A model generated the notes under the pieces. That model saw only the letters and a list, made by a program, of their open reading frames with translations, searched no databases and was not told where the DNA came from. This document shows positions 7,048-15,200 of a DNA stretch of 16,516 nt, in pieces. The position numbers were made by a program, and so were the translations under genes. The DNA comes from an uncultured Collinsella sp. (lineage in GTDB: Bacteria; Actinomycetota; Coriobacteriia; Coriobacteriales; Coriobacteriaceae). The DNA is taken from contig USOF01000003.1 of assembly GCA_900556285.1 (NCBI GenBank), positions 1 through 16,516 on the forward strand, in the 5' to 3' direction. Positions within the stretch are counted from its first letter, which is position 1. Every line of letters starts with the position of its first letter.

Positions 7048-8019
7048 CTACTGCTCGCTATTCGCAATCGCCTGGTCGATAAGCTTGTCGAGTGCTGCGC
7101 GCTGCTCGGCGGAGCTGATGGCTCCCACGATTGGATCCCCTACGATGTTGCCATTCTGATCGATGACATACGTTGTCGGGAACGAGAACAAATTTGACGT
7201 AAACTTACCGGCCTCGCTATCCGACTTGAACCAGATGTTCTTATATGTCACGCCCTTCTTGCTCAGCACGGCCTTGGCATCTGCGATCTCGCCCTTGTTG
7301 CCATCGAGCGTAAAGGAATTGACGCCCACGACCTGGCCGCCCTTCTCGGCAAGCTCCTGATTCAGTTTCTCAAGATCGCCCAGCTCGCCCACGCACGGCT
7401 TGCAAGTGGTGAACCAGAAGTTCATGACGGTGACTTTGTTCTTAGAGAACAGCTCGTCGCTGCTCACGTCATTGCCATCCAGGTCTTTGCCCGTAAAGCT
7501 GGGGAACTTCGTCGCCTCGCTCGAAGCATTGGCACCAGCCGTCATGCCAGCGGCCGAAGCGTCGACGCTCTCGCCTGCACTCGGCGTGCTTCCACAGCCG
7601 GGGAACTCCTTCTCCAGGCTCTCGAGCTTGTCCTCGATCTCCTTGATCTGCTGCGCACCGGCCTTGAGCGTCTTAAGCTCATCCGCCGTGAACTCATCCT
7701 TGGCACCGTCGATGGTCTTGAGCAGGAAATCGCCGTAATTGCTACCATCCTCAATCATTGCCGAGTCTTTATTTGCCGCATTGAATACCTTTTCCCACAG
7801 CGCGTTATCACTCGAAAGGATATCGTTTTCCTTTTGCATGAGCTTCGCATACAGCTCGGCGGCCTCGTCGGCATTGGTCGGCTTCTGCGCAGTGAGTTCT
7901 GCGATCTTAGGATCGGAGCTCGCAGATTCGCTCGCATTGCCGCCAGGTGCCGAGCACGCCACAAGACACAAGGCCAGCACCGGCACCATAAACAGGGCCG
8001 CAATCTTAGAAAGCTTCAT
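7048..8019 (-). CDS. Thioredoxin-like (TlpA/ResA-type) lipoprotein
   Basis: Counted from the ATG at 8019 the protein has 323 residues. It begins with a lipoprotein signal, MKLSKIAALF then LALCLVACS, with the lipobox cysteine at 22. A mostly helical region (about 30-140) precedes a low-complexity Ser/Ala linker. The C-terminal thioredoxin fold shows VMNFWFTTCKPCVGE with catalytic Cys206 and Cys209 and the cis-proline region FSFPTTYVID. It should be anchored on the outer face of the membrane and reduce or exchange thiols there. An in-frame ATG at 8025 lies only 1 nt after GGAGG, whereas 8019 has a 7-nt spacing, so 8019 is preferred. It is the last gene of the operon with the polyferredoxin, its probable electron source. 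Confidence 0.93.
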   Translation of the reverse strand: MKLSKIAALFMVPVLALCLVACSAPGGNASESASSDPKIAELTAQKPTNADEAAELYAKLMQKENDILSSDNALWEKVFNAANKDSAMIEDGSNYGDFLLKTIDGAKDEFTADELKTLKAGAQQIKEIEDKLESLEKEFPGCGSTPSAGESVDASAAGMTAGANASSEATKFPSFTGKDLDGNDVSSDELFSKNKVTVMNFWFTTCKPCVGELGDLEKLNQELAEKGGQVVGVNSFTLDGNKGEIADAKAVLSKKGVTYKNIWFKSDSEAGKFTSNLFSFPTTYVIDQNGNIVGDPIVGAISSAEQRAALDKLIDQAIANSEQ

Positions 8020-8048
8020 AGTCATTCCTCCGTTTTGTCGAAGCTTGT

Positions 8049-8951
8049 TTACTTTTTATCAGCGGTCAAGGGAAGCTTTTCCGCCGACACATCCAGGCCA
8101 TAGCGATAGCTGATGGCATCGACGGGACAGGCCCCGATGCACTTTCCGCACCGGATACATTCGGCATGATTGGGCGCGCGGACCACATCAACGTCCATCT
8201 GACAAACCTTTGAGCACTTGCCGCACGAGACACATTTGCACGCGTCAACCTGAATCCCCAACAAGGACACCCTATTCATGAGCGCATAGAATGCGCCGAG
8301 TGGGCAAATCCATTTGCAGAAGGGGCGGTAGAACAAAACGCTCAGCACTACCACGGCAATGAGAACGGCAAGTTTCCAAGTAAAGAGATGTCCCAACGCA
8401 GATCGAATGCCGGCATTGGCGATGGCCAGCGGAATGGCGCCCTCGAGCACACCCTGCGGACAGATGTACTTGCAAAAGAATGGGTCGCCCATGCCCACGT
8501 CGTTAACCATCAAGACGGGCAGCAGCACCACGGCAAACAGCAACACGACGTACTTGATGTACGTGAGCGGCTTGAGCTTTTTCGTGGAGAACTTTTTGCC
8601 GGGAATCTTGTGCAGCAGCTCTTGTAGCCAGCCAAACGGGCACAAAAACCCGCACACAAAGCGTCCCAGCAGCACGCCGAGCAAAATGAGCGTACCGGTG
8701 ACGTAGTAAGAAAAGTTGAACTTGGATGAACCTACCACCGACTGGAACGACCCGATGGGGCACGCACCCGATGCCGCGGGGCACGAATAGCAGTTAAGCC
8801 CGGGTACGCAGACTGTTTTTCCCGCGCCCTGATAGATGCCGCCTTTGGCAAAGTTTGGCAGGTGAATGTTGGTGACAAGCGTCGCCGCCGCCTGAATGAA
8901 TCCGCGAAATCGAGCCAAAACATGCGACGCAGTGTTTTCTCTTTTATCCAA
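8049..8951 (-). CDS. NapH-like membrane 4Fe-4S polyferredoxin
   Basis: From the TTG at 8951 the protein has 300 residues. It has several membrane helices (about 83-98, 131-149, 192-208) and paired Cys motifs typical of the NapH/Fer4_5 group: CGFLCPFGW (Cys100, Cys104), CKYICPQG (Cys160, Cys164) and CKWICPLGA (Cys212, Cys216). A further early set is Cys48, 54, 57 and 64. Two classical 4Fe-4S ferredoxin motifs close the protein: Cys240/243/246/250 and Cys265/268/271/275. The frame stays open further upstream to 9038, but that part overlaps the CXXC miniprotein gene. The TTG overlaps the miniprotein stop (TTGGATAA) and follows GGAG by about 10 nt, implying translational coupling. It probably moves electrons between a cytoplasmic donor and the outer thiol lipoprotein; the partners are inferred from gene order. 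Confidence 0.9.
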   Translation of the reverse strand: MDKRENTASHVLARFRGFIQAAATLVTNIHLPNFAKGGIYQGAGKTVCVPGLNCYSCPAASGACPIGSFQSVVGSSKFNFSYYVTGTLILLGVLLGRFVCGFLCPFGWLQELLHKIPGKKFSTKKLKPLTYIKYVVLLFAVVLLPVLMVNDVGMGDPFFCKYICPQGVLEGAIPLAIANAGIRSALGHLFTWKLAVLIAVVVLSVLFYRPFCKWICPLGAFYALMNRVSLLGIQVDACKCVSCGKCSKVCQMDVDVVRAPNHAECIRCGKCIGACPVDAISYRYGLDVSAEKLPLTADKK

Positions 8952-9090
8952 TTCCGATACACTCCAAGCACAGCCTAATCGCTTTGGCCAGCACGGCATC
9001 CGCCTCGCCACGCATAACGCCAAAGCACACCATGGCAATTCCGACGATCAACAAAGCGACCTGTACCACGGGTTTTACCGCTTTGAACAA
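8944..9090 (-). CDS. CD1871A-family CXXC motif-containing miniprotein
   Basis: A 48-residue frame starts with TTG at 9090, 8 nt after AAAGGAG, and ends with TAA at 8944-8946. The peptide is MFKAVKPVVQVALLIVGIAM, then VCFGVMRGEADAVLAK, ending AIRLCLECIGIG. One N-terminal membrane helix (about 7-25) is followed by a short polar segment and a C-terminal CLEC motif (Cys41, Cys44). This matches my knowledge of the CD1871A CXXC family, which accompanies 4Fe-4S polyferredoxins and TlpA-like proteins. The gene is short and lacks an ATG, so automatic callers often miss it. Its stop overlaps the start of the polyferredoxin gene. The biochemical role is unknown; a redox-relay or assembly partner is plausible. 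Confidence 0.85.
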   Translation of the reverse strand: MFKAVKPVVQVALLIVGIAMVCFGVMRGEADAVLAKAIRLCLECIGIG

Positions 9091-9122
9091 CCTGACCACT
9101 CCTTTCGTTACGCGACCATTGG

Positions 9123-9150
9123 ACCATATCGGCTATAAAATCCGTGTTAA
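9123..9150 (-). promoter_or_regulatory. Candidate promoter of the CXXC/polyferredoxin/lipoprotein operon
   Basis: On the minus strand TTAACA (9150-9145) and TATGGT (9128-9123) are 16 nt apart, matching 5 of 6 and 4 of 6 bases of the sigma-70 consensus. Transcription would start some 25 nt before the TTG at 9090. The site lies in the 90-nt divergent gap shared with the response regulator gene, so a protein bound there could affect both directions. On the plus strand TATAAA (9134-9139) may be a -10 for the regulator pair, but no good -35 is present. Confidence 0.45.
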
Positions 9151-9180
9151 GCGCGATTTGAAATGTGCAAGGAGACTGTT

Positions 9181-9855
9181 ATGCGTATTTTGATCGTCGA
9201 GGACGAGCGGGCGCTGTGTGACGCAATCGCGCGCAGCTTGCGAAACTTGGCGTACAGCGTCGACTGCTGTCACGACGGACAGGAGGCGCTCGACCTACTG
9301 GACGTTGAGGCCTTCGACCTCGTGGTACTCGACCTCAACCTTCCCCGCATCGACGGCATGACCGTACTCAGGGAACTTAGGAAAACTGACTGCGAGACTA
9401 AGGTACTGATTCTGTCCGCACGCGGCGAAGTATCCGATAAAGTCGCCGGACTCGATGCCGGTGCCAACGATTACCTCACCAAGCCGTTCCATCTTGACGA
9501 GCTTGCGGCAAGGATTCGCAGCCTTACCCTCAGACGCTTTACACAAAGCGACATAGTTTTATCCTGCGGAAAGCTCCGCTTTGACACCAAGGCGCGCATC
9601 GCTTCCGTGAACAGCGAGGCTTTATCTCTTACGCGCAAGGAAACGGGAATCTTGGAATACCTGATGCTTAATCAGGGGCGACCGGTAAGCCAAGAGGAAC
9701 TTATCGAGCACGTTTGGGATAGCAGCGTGAACAGCTTTAGCAACGCAACCCGCGTTCATATCTCGTCGCTCCGAAAAAAGTTGCGCAGCGCTTTGGGATA
9801 CGACCCGATTCGCAATCGGATTGGAGAGGGCTACGTTATGGAGGACAGTGAATGA
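9181..9855 (+). CDS. OmpR-family DNA-binding response regulator
   Basis: This 224-residue protein has a receiver domain with the acidic pair at Glu7/Asp8, phospho-acceptor Asp51 (in VVLDLNLPRIDG), Ser79 and Lys101 (YLTKPF). A C-terminal winged helix follows, with SLTRKETGILEYLMLNQGR and the wing region RIGEGYVM. The frame is open to an ATG at 9163, but the ribosome-binding sequence AAGGAG lies between the two ATGs, 6 nt before 9181, which fixes the start. Its stop overlaps the kinase start (ATGA). The sensor kinase downstream should phosphorylate it. Targets are unknown; the divergent redox operon shares its upstream region and is the nearest candidate. Confidence 0.95.
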   Translation: MRILIVEDERALCDAIARSLRNLAYSVDCCHDGQEALDLLDVEAFDLVVLDLNLPRIDGMTVLRELRKTDCETKVLILSARGEVSDKVAGLDAGANDYLTKPFHLDELAARIRSLTLRRFTQSDIVLSCGKLRFDTKARIASVNSEALSLTRKETGILEYLMLNQGRPVSQEELIEHVWDSSVNSFSNATRVHISSLRKKLRSALGYDPIRNRIGEGYVMEDSE

Positions 9856-11003
9856 AAAGGCTTTCGCTGCAATGGCGCATAACGATCATGACGGCACTGC
9901 TCACGTGTGCGGCATGCGTGCTGACGAACTGCCTGGTCGGCTATACGGGCATGCGCTACATGGATGCCATCGGCAGTGACATCTCGGCCTTTACCGCAAC
10001 CGGCGAAGATTCGCCCCAGGCGTTCGACCCAACGAAAGCGACCCTCGATAACGAGGTTACGATCGTCGTAAACGACGCACAGGAGTCTTTTGGCACGACA
10101 GCCTGGCGCATCACGGCTGGAGTCACACTCCTTGGCGGCGTGCTGGCATACTTTGTGAGCGGCCGTGCACTCAAACCGCTACGGGCTTTTGCAGACCAGG
10201 TTGAGCGTGTGCAGCCTGACAACCTAAGCGAAATCAGACTCAGTGAAGATGTGCCCACCGAGCTACAACGATGCAGCGCCTCTTTCAACGACATGATCGC
10301 CCGTCTTGGCGAAGGGTTCTCTGCACAGCGTCAATTTACCGGCAACGCCGCGCACGAGCTGCGAACCCCGCTCGCCCTTATGCAGGCACAGATCGAACTG
10401 TTTGTCTCCGAACACTCCGGTTTGCAACCCGAAACAGCCGAGCTGCTCGGCCTGCTACAAGAACAAACCGAGCGCATGTCTCGAATGGCCAAGGTATTGC
10501 TCGAGATGAGTGAGCTGCGCAGCGTTCCTTGCGAGGACGATGTGGAACTTGGTCCCTTGTCCGAAGAGGTCCTCACCGACCTTGCGCCACTTGCCGAAAA
10601 TAAGGGCATAGCCCTCAATTGTGCTGGAGACGCTTTAGTAATCGGGAGCGACACGCTCCTCTATCGGCTGGTGTTTAACCTGGTCGAAAATGCCATCCAT
10701 TACAGCCGCCCCGGCTCGACTGTCAACGTCTCCATCTGCGACAACGACAGCCACGTGTTCCTGAGAGTCGAGGACCAGGGCCCGGGAATACCCAAGCAGT
10801 ACCGTGAGAGCATCTTCCAGCCGTTCTTTCGTCTAGACAAATCCCGCAGCAGGGCATACGGCGGCGCAGGACTCGGGCTAGCGCTTGTTTGGGAGATTGC
10901 AGCGCTTCACGGTGGCGCGGTAGAGGTCGAAGCAAGTTCCGAGAGCGGGGCTACCATGCTCGTAAGCCTTCCAAAACGATCCGTAGCGTTAACCGAACAG
11001 TAA
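9852..11003 (+). CDS. Membrane sensor histidine kinase
   Basis: This 383-residue kinase has two membrane helices (about 11-30 and 84-103) enclosing an outer sensor of only about 53 residues. A HAMP linker (about 104-155) follows. The dimerisation and phospho-acceptor site is NAAHELRTPLA with His168. The ATPase domain shows the N box LVFNLVENAIHYS, G1 VEDQGPGIP, F box FFRLDKSRSR and G2 GGAGLGLAL. It overlaps the response regulator gene by 4 nt, so the two form a standard two-component pair. The signal is unknown; the small outer loop may sense a membrane or envelope condition rather than bind a large ligand. Confidence 0.95.
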   Translation: MKRLSLQWRITIMTALLTCAACVLTNCLVGYTGMRYMDAIGSDISAFTATGEDSPQAFDPTKATLDNEVTIVVNDAQESFGTTAWRITAGVTLLGGVLAYFVSGRALKPLRAFADQVERVQPDNLSEIRLSEDVPTELQRCSASFNDMIARLGEGFSAQRQFTGNAAHELRTPLALMQAQIELFVSEHSGLQPETAELLGLLQEQTERMSRMAKVLLEMSELRSVPCEDDVELGPLSEEVLTDLAPLAENKGIALNCAGDALVIGSDTLLYRLVFNLVENAIHYSRPGSTVNVSICDNDSHVFLRVEDQGPGIPKQYRESIFQPFFRLDKSRSRAYGGAGLGLALVWEIAALHGGAVEVEASSESGATMLVSLPKRSVALTEQ

Positions 11004-11030
11004 AACGAAAGGGGTCCCGAGCAACAGGAG

Positions 11031-11036
11031 TACAAT
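11031..11036 (+). promoter_or_regulatory. Candidate -10 element of the LuxR-type regulator gene
   Basis: TACAAT matches 5 of 6 bases of the -10 consensus and lies 34 nt before the ATG at 11071, in the 67-nt gap after the kinase gene. No recognisable -35 hexamer is present at 16-18 nt, so activation by a regulator is possible. Confidence 0.35.
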
Positions 11037-11070
11037 TGCTGCATTGTTGCCAGCTGTTGGGAGATGGAAG

Positions 11071-12075
11071 ATGGACTGCGATGGCTACCCATGCGTTCCC
11101 ATGCCGTTGATGTGCACCGCCTTTGTGCCGGGGCAGATTGACGCTGCGGTTGCAGGCATTTCCGACCCCGATTCACGCACCATCGCCATGGCAGAAGCGC
11201 TGTACTTTCGCGGACAGGCCGCCCTCGCTGCCAAGACGGCGCGCCCCTATCTTGACGCCACCGATTCCGCACTGCGCTATTCCGCATGCTTTATCTGCGG
11301 ATACGCCAGTCTGTCGCTCAACCGTATCGCCGACGCCCGCCGTTGTCTTGCGGGCATCCTCGATACGCCAACTGACGAGGAATCACCCGCCGTCCACGCC
11401 ACGCATATCCTGTTCGCCTCGGCCGCGAGCGTCCTGCTGCACTTGCCTTCCCCGTATTCCGCCGAAGAGTTTTATCCGCTTGCGGCGCATCTGCCCGAAG
11501 GTCTGCGCCTGTTCGCCAGCTACGTGATGGCGCATGCCCTGTACCTGCGCGGCGAATATGGCCGCAGCCTGGGCATGGCGGAAAACGCCCTGATCATGAA
11601 ACAGGGAAGTTATCCCATCTCGGAGCTGTTCCTGCACTTGGCAGCTTCCATGGCATGCATGAGCCTCAAGGACATCGACGCCGCAAAAACGCACTTCGGA
11701 GTTGCTTGGAACATTGCGCGCCCCGACGGCCTTATTGAGCTCATTGGCGAGCATCACGGCCTTTTACAGGGGCTTATCGAGGCATGCCTAAAAACGCAAT
11801 ACCCTGACGACTTCGCGCGCATCATCGAGATCACGTACCGCTTCAGCTACGGCTGGCGGCGCATCCACAACCCCGATTCGGGCGAGGACGTTGCCGACGA
11901 TCTAACGACCACGGAATTCACCATGGCCATGCTCGCCTGTCGTGGGTGGACCAACGCCGAAATCGCACGCCATATGGGAGTATCGCCGGGCACCGTCAAA
12001 AACCGCCTATCCGGCGTATACGCAAAGCTTGGCATCGGCACACGCGCCGAGCTGGTCGCGCATATGTTACGTTAG
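11071..12075 (+). CDS. LuxR-type HTH transcriptional regulator with helical-repeat sensor region
   Basis: From ATG 11071 the protein has 334 residues. The N-terminal part is Ala/Leu-rich and helical, like TPR-type repeats (ALYFRGQAALAAKTARPYLD, LYLRGEYGRSLGMAENAL). The last 65 residues form a LuxR/GerE helix-turn-helix: TTTEFTMAMLACRGWTNAE, then IARHMGVSPGTVKNRL and YAKLGIGTRAELVAHML. There is no receiver domain and no membrane helix. The frame extends to a TTG at 11044, but GGGAG lies 7 nt before 11071, which is the better start. The type is abundant in gut Coriobacteriia, often beside the genes it controls. Here the next gene on the same strand is the giant surface protein, 155 nt downstream. 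Confidence 0.88.
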   Translation: MDCDGYPCVPMPLMCTAFVPGQIDAAVAGISDPDSRTIAMAEALYFRGQAALAAKTARPYLDATDSALRYSACFICGYASLSLNRIADARRCLAGILDTPTDEESPAVHATHILFASAASVLLHLPSPYSAEEFYPLAAHLPEGLRLFASYVMAHALYLRGEYGRSLGMAENALIMKQGSYPISELFLHLAASMACMSLKDIDAAKTHFGVAWNIARPDGLIELIGEHHGLLQGLIEACLKTQYPDDFARIIEITYRFSYGWRRIHNPDSGEDVADDLTTTEFTMAMLACRGWTNAEIARHMGVSPGTVKNRLSGVYAKLGIGTRAELVAHMLR

Positions 12076-12088
12076 CGACCGGACTACC

Positions 12089-12122
12089 AAGCGCATCGAA
12101 CGCGTTCCGGAACCCGGCGCTT
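12089..12122. promoter_or_regulatory. Nested palindromes behind the regulator gene
   Basis: GAACGCGTTC (12098-12107) is a perfect 10-bp palindrome. It lies inside wider arms AAGCGC (12089-12094) and GCGCTT (12117-12122). The site is about 110 nt upstream of the giant surface-protein start, in its probable control region. It could be a LuxR-type operator or a weak terminator hairpin (no T-run follows). Function is inferred from position only. Confidence 0.3.
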
Positions 12123-12230
12123 CGCTCGATCAATTTGGACATTTTGACCCTTGAACGGCACTACCGCCACGGGGCGCCTTCTCGCAAAATTGGATTATTT
12201 CCACCGATACTTGCGGGATGGGAGCCCAAG

Positions 12231-15200
12231 ATGCTTGATCGCCGTTCGTTACTTGTCGCCGGAGCGTCCTCGTTAGCGAGCATTATGTTGCCGCGCGTGC
12301 CGGGAAGCGCAAACGCCTTCATATTGCCGTTCGCGCCCACCGAAGCCCATGCCAACGAAAAAGACCCCTTCAGGGTGCTCGTGCTCTCGCGCACCATGTT
12401 CGGTGTGGTCGTGGTCGACGTCGCCAACAAGAATATGCCCATCACGGGTGCCCAGGTCACACTCACATCGCGCTATGCCGCAGGCAAGCAGCTCACCGCC
12501 ACTACCGATGACGAAGGCACGGCCATCTTTGAGGTCGCGCCGCTTTCGGAAGGCTACGTGGACGAGGCGACGCTTCTCGACGCGTACGACTTTAACGGCG
12601 GCATCTCCATTAGCATGGCAGGCTACCGCGATGTCGAGATTCCCCTCGCGCGTGTCCAAGGCGGCACCGCCATTACCGCACCCACACGTCCGCTCTCCGA
12701 TGGCGAGCCGTACTTTCGCCAGCTCACATTCGACGAATGGGACATCCAGTACGCCGACGCCACGTTTATGGCACTGCCGAAGGACGACGCCGGAAACGAC
12801 CAACCCGACACGCACGCCTTTACCGTGCAGGCGCATCTGCCGCAGGGTGGACAGGCAACGCTGCACATCAACAAAGTGACGCCTGCCGCGGGCAGCTCAC
12901 CCGAAACCGTCACGCAGATCGGTCAGATCAAGGCCAGCGCATCGGGCGCGGATAATCTGGCGACGTTCACACTCGAAGACACGTTCCTCGATGCAGCGTC
13001 AAACCTTCTGGAGGAAGGATGCAAGCTGCGCTTTGTCCTCGACTATCAGGGCAAGACCTATACACTCTCCTCCCCCATGGCCGTTGTCACCGCGCCGGCC
13101 GCAAAGGCGGAATCGGGCTCGACCACTATCGTCCCCACCACCATGGACCAAGAGATTACTCCGTTTGATTTCCCAGCAGCGTTCCCCGGCATTGGCGGCA
13201 ACAAGTTCACCTGCTGGATGCCCGCGTTCCCCATTTTGTTCGATTTCTCGTTTGCTGGATACGTGCTGTTTGGCGGAGGATACAAACCAGCCAGCTATAT
13301 GAACGATTCGGGCAATCCGGATCCGGAGTACTGGAAGAAGTCACCGCGCGAGTCGGGTGCCAAGCAGGCAAACCGCTACCTCGACGAAATGGAGGGGAAG
13401 TGGAATCAATATAAGAGCATGAGTGCCGGTTCGGGCACCGATCCAAGAAACACCAAGCTCCTTCGCCACCATTGCACGCTGCTATTCACGATGGATATCG
13501 CCACACAGCTGTACGGCTCGCTCGCCTACGACTGGGTGGGCAAAACCTGGGGCGACAACAACGATCCCGCATTCGGCAATATTAAGGCCCTCTTCCAGGT
13601 AAAAACCGACCTCAACTGGACCGAGCAGTTTACCCTAGGACCGGTGCCGTTTTTCCTAAACGTCAACCCCTGGGTGCTGGCGAAGCTGGCGCTCGCCGTG
13701 GGTGCCCACACGCACGGCAGCGGCGCGGCGTTTTTTAAAAACATTTCGCTCGACTATTCAAACACCTCGGGCTCGTTCACCATCCAGATCGGGCTTGCCG
13801 TCACCTTTGGCGCTGGCGTTGCAGGCGTCGCTTCGTCTGCCGTGCGCGGCGCCGCATCCCTCACGCTGTTCATTGGGTACGAGAAGGCAGATGGACACCA
13901 GCTTCCGCGACTGCGCGTAGGTGCAGACGTCGATGTCGATGTGATACTCCAGTTCGTAATGTTCAAGTGGACCACCAAGGCTTGGTCGGGGTCGTGGCCC
14001 ACACTCCTCGATTCGTGGAATATGTCGGTGAACAATGGCAACCAGTATGTGCTCCAGCGCTCTGAGCTCGCATTGGGTGGAGATACGCCTTACACGTTGG
14101 ATGCCCGCTTCGGCACGCCCGGCAACATCAAGGCGGGCGGCGTGCCGCAATTTATCGCATCGGCCACCATCGTCACCAACGCCGAGCTGCTCGCACGCGC
14201 CGAGGTTGCAGCCACCGCGATAAACGCCGCGCCTGTCGTGCGCGATTGGGATCAAGCGGTCACGCGCATTGAGCTCGAGGCGGATGCAGAAAGCGACGAC
14301 ACGGGACAGATCGAGCATTTCGTCCATGCACTGATAGGGAACGACGAAAACGCCGCGCCGATGTACGAGTACACCTATATCGGGCAGGCGACGAACACCG
14401 TTGCGGACCCCAACGCCAATTCTGCTGGTGTATCGGAGGACGAGCGTGGCGGCATCAAACCCTCGAGCGACAACGTACTGTTTACCGGCGTGCTCAGCGA
14501 AGCCCACATGAAGCTGGCAATGATTGCCGGCGTAGAATGCCTGTTCCGCATCGCTTCGGTTCGCTACGGCAAGGATGGCCGTTCGCGTCTGGTGGTACAC
14601 ACGAAGGCAAACGGCGCGTGGTCCGCACCTATGCCGGTCGACTTCCCCCTTGGGTTTGGCGAGGGCGACGTGGAGCGCAACGACACGTTCGATTACGACT
14701 TCGACGTGGTGGAATATACGGACGGCGCGGGGCGCACGGACGCCTACGTATTGCTGGTCTCGGGAGAGCGCCCCAAAGGCGACGCAACCCGGTTCGATAC
14801 GGCAAGCACGGCCGGCATGCTGTCCGTTGTGCGCCTGCGCATAAGCAATAGCGAAGTTCGAGTGATATCGCACACGTCGTGGCGCAGCATCTCGCGCGGC
14901 CGCCTGCAGGAGGACGGCTACCATTGCCTGCAATGTCCGCGTATCACAGTGGGCAAGACGCTTGTCGACGGACGTCTGTCGGGCGCCTATCTCCATCGCC
15001 GCGGAGCCACCGCAGAAAAGGCGCTCGGCAGCGAGGCAGAGGTTGCGCTGGAATGCTTTACCCTGTGGTCGGACGATTTGGGCGACAGCCTCACGTTCCG
15101 TCAGGTTCTCCGCTTTCCGCAGGCACCATCGAGCATCGAGCTGGGCGCGCCCGAGAATATCAACGGCAAAATGGTGGTGCCCGTTGCATACGAAACCGCA

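Noticed and set aside
8952..9038. Longer N-terminus for the polyferredoxin
   Set aside because: The frame is open upstream, but this part overlaps the CXXC miniprotein gene in another frame. The TTG at 8951 has a suitable GGAG and is coupled to the upstream stop.
9163..9180. Start of the response regulator at the first ATG
   Set aside because: The ribosome-binding AAGGAG lies between this ATG and the one at 9181, so the second is the start.
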